Assembly: GCA_020636375.1 (NCBI GenBank)
Contig: JACJXZ010000012.1
Location: forward strand, 186,001-250,000
DNA length: 64,000 bases
From: Lewinellaceae bacterium
Lineage (GTDB): Bacteria; Bacteroidota; Bacteroidia; Chitinophagales; Saprospiraceae
Direction of reading: 5' to 3'
Of the stretch, positions 17,039 through 26,312 are shown piece after piece. The translations under genes were made by a program, and so were the position numbers. The notes beneath the pieces are model-generated. The model did no database searches. It saw only the letters and a program-made list of their open reading frames with translations, and was not told where the DNA came from. Position 1 is the first letter of the stretch. Each line of letters opens with the position of its first letter.

Positions 17039-17710
17039 ATGGCAGAAAACCAGGCACGCCTCATCATCACCGCCTATTCGGATGAAAAATACCAAAGCAA
17101 AGTGAAGAGCTACAAACTCTTCACCAACCCGAGTGATTATGAGGTGAAACGGCCGGTATCTTACAATACTTCCAGTTCTCTGGGATCGTCTTCAGCAGAC
17201 CTGAAATACAAGAATTCGGAACCTGCCATCCTCAGGATGTCCTTTCTCATAGATGTGACGGGAGCGATCCCCAACTCGCCTAAGGACCTGGAGAAAGAGG
17301 TCAAAGAGCTGAAGGAGGTGACGGTCAATTATGCCGGAGACATCCATGAGCCCTATTACCTGTCTGTGAATTGGGGAAGCCTGGTTTTCCAGGGGCGCCT
17401 GACTGCGTTTGAGGTAAAACACAGTTTATTCAGGCCTGACGGGACGCCGCTGCGGGCCGAAGTCCAAATGGAAATAAAGGAGTCCGTATCCGATGAAATA
17501 AGGGTTTCAAAAGAGGATAAGCAATCGCCGGACGTCACTCACATGCGGGTCGTGAAAGAGGGCGACAGTTTGCCGATCATGGCAAAGCGCATTTACGGCG
17601 ACGCCAGTTATTTTACCGAGGTCGCCCGGGCGAATCAATTATCCGATTTTCGCAACCTGATCCCCGGCACAGAACTCATATTCCCCCCTATCAAAAAGCA
17701 AGACGCGTGA
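17039..17710 (+). CDS. LysM-containing baseplate hub protein (Afp7-like)
   Basis: A 223-aa protein. The first 160 residues ('YKLFTNPSDYEVKRPVSYN', 'LRMSFLIDVTGAIP', 'LSVNWGSLVFQGRLTAFEV') match the Afp7/gp53-like adaptor. Residues about 165-220 form a LysM module ('MRVVKEGDSLPIMAKRIYGD...NLIPGTELIFPP'). In Afp/PVC structures the matching protein clamps the spike base to the tube. Its TGA overlaps the GTG start of the spike gene by 4 bp. Confidence 0.88.
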   Translation: MAENQARLIITAYSDEKYQSKVKSYKLFTNPSDYEVKRPVSYNTSSSLGSSSADLKYKNSEPAILRMSFLIDVTGAIPNSPKDLEKEVKELKEVTVNYAGDIHEPYYLSVNWGSLVFQGRLTAFEVKHSLFRPDGTPLRAEVQMEIKESVSDEIRVSKEDKQSPDVTHMRVVKEGDSLPIMAKRIYGDASYFTEVARANQLSDFRNLIPGTELIFPPIKKQDA

Positions 17711-19488
17711 GCAAGCTTCCTTTAAAGACAAGCCTGGTAACCTTTAAAGTTTTAGCCGGCGGCAAGGAAATCGATTCGACTTATGATGTCTTCAGCATCC
17801 GGGTGGTCAAGGAAGCCAATAAGATACCGTTTGCTCAGGTCGCCTTTCTGGACGGAGACGCCTCGACCCAGGATTTTGAGACGAGCAATGCCGCCGAATT
17901 TGAACCCGGGAAGGAGATGGAGATCAAGCTCGGCTACCACAATCAGGAGCAAACCATTTACAAAGGCCTGATCGTAGGCCAGAAGCTCAAGGTAAGGGAA
18001 GGGCGCCCTTCCCTCTTGGTCGTGGAATGCAAGGATAAGATCGTAAAGGCCACAATCGGTCGGAAGAACCGCTACTTCCTGAAGTCGAAAGACAGCGACA
18101 TGATCCAAACCCTGTTGGGGGAATACGGCGTGAGCAGCCAGGTGGGCGCCACCTCACCGCAGCATAAGGAGGTGATCCAGTATTACAGCACCGATTGGGA
18201 CTTCATCCTCATGCGGGCAGAAAAAAACGGCCTGATCGTCCTGGCCGAAGACGGAAAAGTGAGCGTCAAAAAACCGGAATTGTCTGCAGCCCCCAAACTC
18301 ACCTTTGCCTATGGGGATGACATTTATGAGATGGAAGTGGATATGGACGCCACTTCCCAGCTCAAAGGGGTCAGCAGCAGCGCCTGGGATTTTTCCACTC
18401 AGAAAGTAGTCAAAGAGGACGGTGCCGAACCCTCCGTCAATAAACAAGGCAACCTGGACGGCAAAAAGCTGGCCGATGTCACCGCGCCGGCAAAATACGA
18501 GATGTTCCATGCCGGAGAGCTGGAAACCGGAGAGCTAAAGGCCTGGGCGGATGCCCGGTTGCTGAAGAGCAGGCTGGCAAAAATCCGGGGCTGGGTTATT
18601 GTACAGGGCAATAACGAGATAAGCCTGGGGGATGTGATCGAACTCCAGGGCGTAGGCAAACGCTTTAAAGGCAATGCCTTTGTCTCGGGGATCAGGCATG
18701 ACGTTTCGGAGGGCAACTGGCGCACCTATTATCAGTTGGGCCTGTCGGATGAGTGGTTCTCTCAGAACCGGGACGTTTCCGAAGTGCCCGCAGCCGGCTT
18801 GATGCCCGGAGTAACTGGATTGCAAACCGGTACGGTGCAAAAGCTGGAAAAAGACCCGGATGGAGAGTTCAGGATTCAGGTGAAGCTGCCCATGGTCGAT
18901 GAAAAGGGCGAAGGCGTATGGGCGCGGCTGGCCCGCTTTTATGCCAGCAACAGCATCGGCGCTTTTTTTATGCCGGAATTGCAGGATGAAGTAATCGTTG
19001 GCTTCGTGAATGACGATCCCCGTTTTCCGGTGATCCTGGGGATGCTGCACTCCAAGAAACTCCCGGCCCCGTTGACGCCGGAAGACAAAAACCCCAGAAA
19101 AGCACTGGTCACGAAAAGCAAACTCACCCTTTCATTTGACGATGAGGATAAAATTGTCGAAATTACTACCCCGGGAAAAAATACGATAACCATTAGCGAT
19201 AAGGATAAAAGCATCACGATCGAAGACCAGAACAAGAACAAAGTCGCTCTGACGACAAGCGGCATAACCCTGGATAGCCCGAAGGACATTGAAATTAAAG
19301 CCAAAGGCAACATTACCATTCAGGCCAACGGCAATATCACAACCAAGGCTACCGGCAACGTAAGCGTGCAAGGGACTAATGTTACCAATAAGGCGAATGC
19401 GAAATTCGAAGCCTCCGGCAATGCGGGCGCTGATTTAAAAACCTCTGCCATTGCGACCATACAGGGCACTTTGGTCAAGATCAATTAA
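17707..19488 (+). CDS. VgrG-like spike/hub protein (Afp8-like)
   Basis: A 593-aa fusion of gp27-like hub and gp5-like spike. GTG start overlapping the previous stop. Residues 1-340 are the hub ('FSIRVVKEANKIPFAQVAFL', 'TDWDFILMRAEKNGLIVLAE'); about 370-460 is the OB-fold ('TGTVQKLEKDPDGEFRIQVK', 'GAFFMPELQDEVIVGFVNDD'); the rest is a triple-stranded beta-helix with short repeats ('NTITISDKDKSITIEDQNKN', 'KGNITIQANGNITTKATGNV'). Trimeric puncturing spike of the injection device. The PAAR tip gene follows 40 bp later. Confidence 0.93.
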   Translation: MSKLPLKTSLVTFKVLAGGKEIDSTYDVFSIRVVKEANKIPFAQVAFLDGDASTQDFETSNAAEFEPGKEMEIKLGYHNQEQTIYKGLIVGQKLKVREGRPSLLVVECKDKIVKATIGRKNRYFLKSKDSDMIQTLLGEYGVSSQVGATSPQHKEVIQYYSTDWDFILMRAEKNGLIVLAEDGKVSVKKPELSAAPKLTFAYGDDIYEMEVDMDATSQLKGVSSSAWDFSTQKVVKEDGAEPSVNKQGNLDGKKLADVTAPAKYEMFHAGELETGELKAWADARLLKSRLAKIRGWVIVQGNNEISLGDVIELQGVGKRFKGNAFVSGIRHDVSEGNWRTYYQLGLSDEWFSQNRDVSEVPAAGLMPGVTGLQTGTVQKLEKDPDGEFRIQVKLPMVDEKGEGVWARLARFYASNSIGAFFMPELQDEVIVGFVNDDPRFPVILGMLHSKKLPAPLTPEDKNPRKALVTKSKLTLSFDDEDKIVEITTPGKNTITISDKDKSITIEDQNKNKVALTTSGITLDSPKDIEIKAKGNITIQANGNITTKATGNVSVQGTNVTNKANAKFEASGNAGADLKTSAIATIQGTLVKIN

Positions 19489-19528
19489 CTTTCATCCTTT
19501 TCCCAAACCTGCTGTAATACCAACTGCT

Positions 19529-19819
19529 ATGCCTCCAGCCGCCAGAATCACAGATATGCATACCTGCCCCATGGTGACGGGGGTAGTGCCTCATGTCGGC
19601 GGGCCAATACTCCCTCCTGGTTGTCCGACGGTATTGATCAATAACCTGCCTGCCGCCCGGGCTACCGACATGTGTACCTGTGTCGGGCCGCCCGACACCA
19701 TTGCCAAAGGATCCGCTACCGTTATGATCGGCGGCCTGCCGGCGGCGCGCATGGGGGATCTGACCGCTCATGGGGGCACGATCGTACTGGGATCCGTTAA
19801 CGTATTAATCGGCGGTTAG
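19529..19819 (+). CDS. PAAR-domain spike tip (Afp10-like)
   Basis: A 96-aa protein beginning 'MPPAARITDMHTCPMVTG' (start chosen because PAAR proteins begin exactly this way; the frame is open further upstream). Repeats 'GGPILPPGCPTVLINNLPAA', 'ATDMCTCVGPPDTIAKGS', 'GGLPAARMGDLTAHGG' give the beta-cone with His/Cys zinc ligands. Sits on the VgrG-like trimer and sharpens the tip; one base separates it from the gp25-like gene. Confidence 0.93.
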   Translation: MPPAARITDMHTCPMVTGVVPHVGGPILPPGCPTVLINNLPAARATDMCTCVGPPDTIAKGSATVMIGGLPAARMGDLTAHGGTIVLGSVNVLIGG

Positions 19820-19820
19820 G

Positions 19821-20222
19821 ATGGATGATTTTACCGGCAAAGGATGGGCCTTCCCCCCGGCATTCAACCGGCATACCGGGGCCGCAGACATGGTAAAAGG
19901 CGAAGACGACATACGCGAAAGCATATTCATCTTGTTGTCTACCACAATGGGAGAACGGCCGTTATTGCCGGAATATGGCTGCGATATCGACCTGCTGCTT
20001 TTTGAGCGGTTGGATGCGACCATCAAATCGATGGCAAAGCAGATCATAGAAACGGCCCTCACGCTGCATGAGCCCAGGATCCGGATACTGGATATCGATG
20101 TGCGGGAAAACCCCAATCAGGAGGGCGTTCTGGACATTCATATCCAGTACGTCATCAAAGCAACCAATACGCGGCGCAATATGGTGTATCCTTACTATTT
20201 GGAAGAGGGGACTCAACGGTAA
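19821..20222 (+). CDS. gp25-like baseplate wedge protein (Afp9-like)
   Basis: A 133-aa GPW/gp25 family protein. 'GKGWAFPPAFN', 'DDIRESIFILLSTTMGERPL', 'PEYGCDIDLLLFERLD' and 'PRIRILDIDVRENPNQEGVL' are the usual motifs (the 'GER...PEYG' stretch is diagnostic). It links baseplate to the first sheath ring and nucleates sheath assembly. Confidence 0.93.
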   Translation: MDDFTGKGWAFPPAFNRHTGAADMVKGEDDIRESIFILLSTTMGERPLLPEYGCDIDLLLFERLDATIKSMAKQIIETALTLHEPRIRILDIDVRENPNQEGVLDIHIQYVIKATNTRRNMVYPYYLEEGTQR

Positions 20223-20236
20223 TCCGGGTAAAATAC

Positions 20237-23200
20237 TTGAGCAAGGTGAACAATCAACAAAACCGGCAGCACGAAGGGACAGGTTTAAGAGAACGGCGCC
20301 AGCACCTGAAAGCGTTGGACGCCAACACTTTCCTGCTCGATGAAAAGACGTTGGCGGGCCATCTGCGGTTTTTATATGATCTGAGTAAAAGGCTCAATTA
20401 CTACAACCTCGACGGAAAAGCAGAAAAAGATCTCGACTGGTCGCACTTCCTGGGCCGGGATATCAGCGTACAACTGGCTCGCATAGCAACCGTGAGCATG
20501 GCGGGCATTGACTTTGAGGGGAATAAAAAGAATTATGAGCGATACCGAAAAGCCCGGGAATCCAAGCCATTAGAAGCTTGTGTAGGGATTATCCAACTGA
20601 TCATCGAGTATGCCCGGGAAATCCATCAATGGGGCCTGGAGGTAGAAAAGGATATTATCGGCCGGGAAATCTACAATGCCGTCCAACATGAGTTGAGCCA
20701 GCAGCTATTCCTGCTCGAGGCCCTGCTCGACAGCGGAAATGCCGACTTCGCCAACCTGAAGCGCCTGCTTTCTTCCGATTACGATATTAACTTTACGGGC
20801 TTTGTCGCAGCACTGCGGCAAAAGCTGGCCCTGTGGGAGCTGGACAAGAACGCGCAACAGCGGCTGCTTTCCTCCCTTCCCACCACGGGGCAACCCTTTG
20901 AAGACGTAAGCAGGATTTACCTTTCTTTTGAAAAGAACATCTCCAGGATAAGCCAGGATGCCGGGCAGAAACTGATCGAAAGTTTGTCCTCGCCGGACCA
21001 TTTGCCCCACATGGGGCTTTTGCTGGCTTTTTTCCAATTGTGGAAATCTCATGTTCAGGCCGACTACAACCGCTTTACGCAACGACATCTGGACTTTTAT
21101 TACCGCGAGGTGCTGAACATGAAGCTCCACGGGGAAGAAGCCGACAGTTTGCACGTCTATTTCAAAGCAAGCCCTGATGTCAAGGACTTTCTCCTGCCGG
21201 CGGGCAGCCGCCTGTTCGCGGGCAAAGATGCCCGGGAGCAGGATATTTTCTACGATACGCTTTCTGATACGCCCGTGCTGCCTGCGGAAATAGCCAGCAT
21301 CAAATCCATCTTAGTGGAAGATGCTCCGCCGGCGGGCAATGGCCGCCTGCTGGCCAGGTCCATTCAAGGCGGCGGTGCCAATGGGAAAACGCCATCCGGG
21401 GGCTGGGCGCCGTTCGGAGACGTGCTCGAAGATGAGGAAGCCAATATCGGAGTGGTTATTGCAACGCCCATGCTTTTTTTGCTGGAGGGCAAAAGAGAGG
21501 TTACGCTAAGCCTTTATTTTGACCCGAAGTCTTTCGAAGAATTGGGCCGTTTAAAATCGCCGCCAATCGTTACGGAATCGCTCCCGGCGATCTTTGACAG
21601 CCTGGAAGAGATCAATAAATTAAAAGCGGCCTTTTTGATACACCTCAGTACAGCAAAAGGCTGGTTGCCCGTAGCCAAAGAGGCTCTTTTGCCCTTTGAG
21701 GTAGGCGAAGATTTTGTTAAGATCAAATTCAGGCTTCCGCCGACGGCCCCTCCTGTCGTGGCATTCCCGGCTGATGCCAACCCGGAAAACTACGACAACC
21801 CCTATCCTCAGCTGAGAATATTGCTGCGGACTCAGGTCCCGTTGGAAAACGGCCTCTCCTACGGGATCCTGAAAAGCCTGATCCTCCGGCAGATCGACGT
21901 AGGCGTAAAGGTAGAGGGTGTAAAAAAATTAAGCCTTCAAAATGATTTTGGCCCGTTGGACCCCTCCCAGGCTTTTCAGCCGTTTGGCACCAGCCCGGAA
22001 AAGAACAGCAGCTTTTATATAGGGAGCTATGAGGTTTTTTACAAACCGCTGAGCAAATTCAGCCTTCATCTGGAATGGGCAGGCCTGCCGGCAGTCCAGG
22101 AAGGCCTGGGCGCCTATTATAAAGATTATGACACGCGCTGGATTAAGGATAAAACATTGACAAGCCGCCCGGCTTTCAACGAGGCTTTTGCCAATGACAA
22201 GTATCGCCTGGCCATAAGCCAGTTGATCGGCCGGGATTGGAATGCCCGGCCCCAGGATGATGTAAAATATTTGTTCAATACCAATCCGGACACATCCCCG
22301 CCAACCGTTCAGGCCAACGCCAGGTTGGCGCCTAAATCCCGCATTGACTTTGTCGGCCTACACCCTCCCGTGCTTCCCGACGACTGGCATCAGAAGCTGG
22401 CTGATCCCTTATTGCTTACGCCGGATAGCCTGGACGGGTTTATCAAATTGCAGTTGACGAAAGAAGGCGAAGACAACTTCAATGATTTATTCGGGCATCT
22501 GCGCTACCCGCTGGCATTGGCAGATGTCGTTTCCTTCAATAGCCAGCAGCAAGCCATTGCCAGCCAGAAGATCGCAGGGACAGTGGCGGGAACGGCAAGC
22601 GGCACGGTACAAGGAACCCTGAACACCAATGCCCTCTCGGGAAACGTTAGCGGCCCGGTTTCAGGAACAACCCGCGTGACGATTTTAGGCGTCACAACAG
22701 ATATCTCTGTTAGCGGAACTGTGTCGGGGACCGTCCGGGGGCCGGCAACCTCCGGCACGGTAAGCGGGGACGTTTCGGGGCCGGTCACCGGCGAGGTGAC
22801 GGGAGACGCTGCGCCGGGTGCGGAGGACGAAGAAGCCCAAACCCCCGCCGATTTGCCCAGGCCTCCTTACACGCCTTTGCTCAAGTCTATCAGCCTGGAT
22901 TATGAAGCCCACCTCAGCCTGAACCATTTTCCGCCAGGCCCAGCCGACTTGCCCGGTGCTTTGATCCATATCCATCCCTTTGGCACCTCGAGCCCTGAAA
23001 GTATTTTGTCGTCCGATGCAACGCTTGGCTCAAGCCATATCAATGCCTATTTACTGCCTCATTTTGACTATAAAGGAAACCTGATCATAGGGATCGCGAA
23101 TTTGGATCCCCCTGCTGTATTGTCCTTGCTCTTTTTGATCGAAGAAGGAAGCCATACTTTGGATGAAACTCCCGATCGCATTCAATGGAGTTACCTTTTG

Positions 23201-24451
23201 GGAAATGAGTGGGTGAAATTTGAGGAACAGGAGGTCCTGGAAGACAACACCCACCGGTTTACCACTTCGGGGACGGTCGTGCTTCAATTTCCGGCAAACA
23301 CCGCCGGGCCGAACACCATCCTGCCGGATGGCCAGTTTTGGATTCAGGCGTCCGTCATTCCCGGCGATGGACAAAGAGGCCTTGCCGAACTTGGCCACTT
23401 CAGCAAGCTCCGGCATATATATACCAACGGGGTTCGCGCTGTCCGCAGTCCGGATAGCCCTGCTTTTCAAGGCAACCTGAAAGCGGGGACCATTGAAAAG
23501 CTTCTGCCCAAGCGGGCCGAAGTCAACGAAGTGATACAGCCAGACCCCTCATTTGGAGGCCGGCTTGCTGAAAAAGACGCCCCGTTTTACCTGCGCGTTG
23601 CGGAAAGCCTCCGCCATAAAATGCGCGCTATTACCCCCTGGGATTTTGAACGGATCATCCTGGAAGCTTTTCCGGAGATATTCAAAGTCAAATGCATCAA
23701 CCATAGCCGGCGCCAAATTCAACCGGACGGCACCTATGAATTGGTGTCCAGCCCCGGCAGTGTGCTCATTGTGGTCATTCCTCAGTACAAGCACAGGAAC
23801 GACGAGGCATTTGTACGCCCAAGAGCCAGCCAGAAGTTGCTCCAAACCATCGCGGGCCATCTCCGGCCTTTTACTTCACCCCTGATCGACGTCCAGATAA
23901 TCAATCCGGTATATGAAGAGATACAAGTCAGCCTCTGGTTGGAGATGGCGGCAGGGAAAAACACAGGAGGCAATTTGAAAGAACTCGAAGCCAGCCTGCA
24001 GTCCTTATTATCCCCCTGGGTGCTTTCTGGCGAATCGGAAATTGAATTTGATCGGGAAATTGCAACTTCTGCCGTACTGGGCGCCATTCGCCAAAAAGAC
24101 TATGTCGCCTCCATTAACAATTACATTTTTAGCATAGAGGTCGCGGGAGGCGTGAAAAAGGAGGTTTCGAACGAAGCCATTATCCGGCCAAGCATGCCCT
24201 GGTCGGTGTTGGTTTCCAGCAGCAGGCATACGATCTTCACGCTCAGCACCCAGCAGTTGCAGGGGACACAGGCCCTCTTCGGCATTCCATTTCTGACGAT
24301 AGGCGACGATTTCTATGTGGCGCCGGATGAAGAAAGCAAGGGCAGTTCAGGCAAACGCTTTCAACAGCAACTCGACACTGCCGGGAATACTTCCGCCAAT
24401 CAACGGCCAGGCCCCGGCCTCAAGCCGTTTATTTTCTTCGACAAACCTTAA
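20237..24451 (+). CDS. Large baseplate protein (Afp11-like, gpJ family)
   Basis: A 1404-aa protein beginning at a TTG (20237) or the GTG at 20246. N-terminal helical part, then a beta-rich region with 'DSLHVYFKASPDVKDFLLPA' and 'LFAGKDAREQDIFYDTLSDT'. The C-terminal part ('MRAITPWDFERIILEAFPEI', 'VKCINHSRRQIQPDGTYELV', 'PFTSPLIDVQIINPVYEEIQ') matches baseplate J/gp6-like arms. Residues about 775-875 are an unusual Gly/Thr/Val/Ser repeat insert ('GTVAGTASGTVQGTL', 'SGTVSGTVRGP'). Forms the wedge ring of the baseplate. Confidence 0.88.
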   Translation: MSKVNNQQNRQHEGTGLRERRQHLKALDANTFLLDEKTLAGHLRFLYDLSKRLNYYNLDGKAEKDLDWSHFLGRDISVQLARIATVSMAGIDFEGNKKNYERYRKARESKPLEACVGIIQLIIEYAREIHQWGLEVEKDIIGREIYNAVQHELSQQLFLLEALLDSGNADFANLKRLLSSDYDINFTGFVAALRQKLALWELDKNAQQRLLSSLPTTGQPFEDVSRIYLSFEKNISRISQDAGQKLIESLSSPDHLPHMGLLLAFFQLWKSHVQADYNRFTQRHLDFYYREVLNMKLHGEEADSLHVYFKASPDVKDFLLPAGSRLFAGKDAREQDIFYDTLSDTPVLPAEIASIKSILVEDAPPAGNGRLLARSIQGGGANGKTPSGGWAPFGDVLEDEEANIGVVIATPMLFLLEGKREVTLSLYFDPKSFEELGRLKSPPIVTESLPAIFDSLEEINKLKAAFLIHLSTAKGWLPVAKEALLPFEVGEDFVKIKFRLPPTAPPVVAFPADANPENYDNPYPQLRILLRTQVPLENGLSYGILKSLILRQIDVGVKVEGVKKLSLQNDFGPLDPSQAFQPFGTSPEKNSSFYIGSYEVFYKPLSKFSLHLEWAGLPAVQEGLGAYYKDYDTRWIKDKTLTSRPAFNEAFANDKYRLAISQLIGRDWNARPQDDVKYLFNTNPDTSPPTVQANARLAPKSRIDFVGLHPPVLPDDWHQKLADPLLLTPDSLDGFIKLQLTKEGEDNFNDLFGHLRYPLALADVVSFNSQQQAIASQKIAGTVAGTASGTVQGTLNTNALSGNVSGPVSGTTRVTILGVTTDISVSGTVSGTVRGPATSGTVSGDVSGPVTGEVTGDAAPGAEDEEAQTPADLPRPPYTPLLKSISLDYEAHLSLNHFPPGPADLPGALIHIHPFGTSSPESILSSDATLGSSHINAYLLPHFDYKGNLIIGIANLDPPAVLSLLFLIEEGSHTLDETPDRIQWSYLLGNEWVKFEEQEVLEDNTHRFTTSGTVVLQFPANTAGPNTILPDGQFWIQASVIPGDGQRGLAELGHFSKLRHIYTNGVRAVRSPDSPAFQGNLKAGTIEKLLPKRAEVNEVIQPDPSFGGRLAEKDAPFYLRVAESLRHKMRAITPWDFERIILEAFPEIFKVKCINHSRRQIQPDGTYELVSSPGSVLIVVIPQYKHRNDEAFVRPRASQKLLQTIAGHLRPFTSPLIDVQIINPVYEEIQVSLWLEMAAGKNTGGNLKELEASLQSLLSPWVLSGESEIEFDREIATSAVLGAIRQKDYVASINNYIFSIEVAGGVKKEVSNEAIIRPSMPWSVLVSSSRHTIFTLSTQQLQGTQALFGIPFLTIGDDFYVAPDEESKGSSGKRFQQQLDTAGNTSANQRPGPGLKPFIFFDKP

Positions 24452-24465
24452 CATCACCCTGAGCC

Positions 24466-26295
24466 ATGCCAGACGACAATACCAGGACAATTTTGAAGGA
24501 CGCTTTTAAAACCGGGAAAAGGCCCAGAGAACAGGATTTCCGGCTTTTGATCGATTCCATGTTTATCAAAGACCTGGACACGCTTACCCTTTCCGGTACC
24601 GACCCCATCACCGTAGAAGGCGGAGACTTTGGCGACCCGCTCATCAGTTTGAAAACGAAAAAGCCCGGTGATGCTGCTTTTTTCCTCTCCATCGACAGCC
24701 CGAAAGGCCTGGGTTTCCAAAGAACCAATAAACCGGCAGGCCAATCCTTGTTTTTCCAGCTGGGCGACCAACACGCGATCACCAACCTGTCCGCACTGAG
24801 TATGGGCGCTGGCAGCCCCTGGGAAATCAAACCGGAATCCTCCCAACAAAAATTCAGCATCAAGTCTTCGGCAGGCGCCGGCCTGGAAATCCTGGATCAA
24901 CATCTAAACAAGCAACTTAATTTAATACAACTCAATAAAATCGGTTTTGGAAGCGGCGATGCGGACTGGGGCATTTTGGCCAATAACACCCGCACGGCCG
25001 ACGAGATGGGTATACAGAAATCGGGCAAAGGCATCAAGGTCGGCATAGCCAAAGCGGATCAGGAGGTAAGCCTTTCTGGCCTGGATGTCCTTAAATTCGG
25101 GGATGGCGCCTGGCAGATCAATGCCGGCGCCGACAATCTGGCCCTCCAAAAGCCTGGTGTCGGCGGCATAGAAGTGTCTGCCGCCGACAAGCTTCTCAAA
25201 CTAAACGGGTTAGATGGAATTCGCCTGGGGGCTACATCTTCCGACTGGAAAATTAGTTCTGGCCCGGATGGCTTGAATATTGGAAATGATACAGCCTCCT
25301 TAAATATTGCCAAAGATACAGCCGGCTTTAAACTGAAGAACGTGAACGAAATCCAGTTTGGGAGGGCTGCGGCGCCATCCTGGCGCATCACAGATGAAGG
25401 GGCGGGAGGCCTTCAGTTTGTCAAAGGGTCAGATGTCTTCCAATTGAACTTTACAGGCAACCAGCTTCAATTGGACAATATCGGGCAACTTGCCTTCGGA
25501 GCAGGCGCGGATAGCTGGAAGATACAGAAGCCGGCGGGTTCGGGAGAACCGCTGAATATAGAGCAGGGTTCAGCCAGGATTGTTTTGGTTCCCGATGCCG
25601 ATAAAATGAAACTCGAATCTGTGAGCGAAGTTTTATTCGGGGCGTCGACAGAGGTGAGTCCTTCCTGGCGCCTTTTTGGCACAAACAAGGTCTTTTCGCT
25701 GCAATATGATGCCAAAGCCATTCAGTTTCAATGGGACGATACCGATAGCGTACTGGCCATAAAGGGCCCTGATGCCATTATGATTGGAGGATCCGGGAAA
25801 GAATGGACATTTTCTGCAGATAGCTCGGAAAGCTTTCACCTCGGTAAGGGCACAAACAGATTATTGAAGATTGAAAATCCATCAAGCCTGCCCGCCAGCC
25901 TGGATCTTTTAGAAAACAGGCTGGACAACCTGAGCGGGATCAGGGGCCATAAACAAACAAAGGAACTCAAAGCTTCCAATCTAATAAAAGACGGGAGTAA
26001 GCAATTCCACGTCATTCAAAAAGGCATCGAAGAAAGCATCTATGAGATTTTCGGACATCTGAAAAGCCCTAAGGAATATCATATTTTTCACGCCGTGCTG
26101 ATTAATGCCGACGGAAATGCAGCTCAACAGGCAACCATTTCCGGCAAGAAAAAGACGGGAAGCGGAAGCCCTGCTTTGCAGTTTGAGTGGCAAAAAAACG
26201 GCGGTGCTACCTGGTCTTTATTGTTGGAAGCAAAAGACGGCCTTGAAACCGGAGATTGGGAATTAACCTATTATATCACCCGGCGCTGGTGGTAA
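24466..26295 (+). CDS. Repeat-containing probable tail fibre or baseplate-attached protein
   Basis: A 609-aa protein starting 'MPDDNTRTILKDAFKTGKRP'. From about residue 105 to 445 it holds eight degenerate repeats of roughly 45 aa with consensus L-x-h-x-x-h-x-x-h-x-FG-n-W-x-I: 'LNKIGFGSGDADWGI', 'LDVLKFGDGAWQI', 'LDGIRLGATSSDWKI', 'VNEIQFGRAAAPSWRI', 'IGQLAFGAGADSWKI', 'VSEVLFGASTEVSPSWRL'. This suggests a beta-solenoid shaft. The C-terminus ('GDWELTYYITRRWW') is a separate globular domain. Located between the two large baseplate genes, where PVC/Afp carry fibre genes. Function as target-binding fibre is inference. Confidence 0.65.
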   Translation: MPDDNTRTILKDAFKTGKRPREQDFRLLIDSMFIKDLDTLTLSGTDPITVEGGDFGDPLISLKTKKPGDAAFFLSIDSPKGLGFQRTNKPAGQSLFFQLGDQHAITNLSALSMGAGSPWEIKPESSQQKFSIKSSAGAGLEILDQHLNKQLNLIQLNKIGFGSGDADWGILANNTRTADEMGIQKSGKGIKVGIAKADQEVSLSGLDVLKFGDGAWQINAGADNLALQKPGVGGIEVSAADKLLKLNGLDGIRLGATSSDWKISSGPDGLNIGNDTASLNIAKDTAGFKLKNVNEIQFGRAAAPSWRITDEGAGGLQFVKGSDVFQLNFTGNQLQLDNIGQLAFGAGADSWKIQKPAGSGEPLNIEQGSARIVLVPDADKMKLESVSEVLFGASTEVSPSWRLFGTNKVFSLQYDAKAIQFQWDDTDSVLAIKGPDAIMIGGSGKEWTFSADSSESFHLGKGTNRLLKIENPSSLPASLDLLENRLDNLSGIRGHKQTKELKASNLIKDGSKQFHVIQKGIEESIYEIFGHLKSPKEYHIFHAVLINADGNAAQQATISGKKKTGSGSPALQFEWQKNGGATWSLLLEAKDGLETGDWELTYYITRRWW

Positions 26296-26312
26296 ATTAA
26301 ATTACCGACGGT

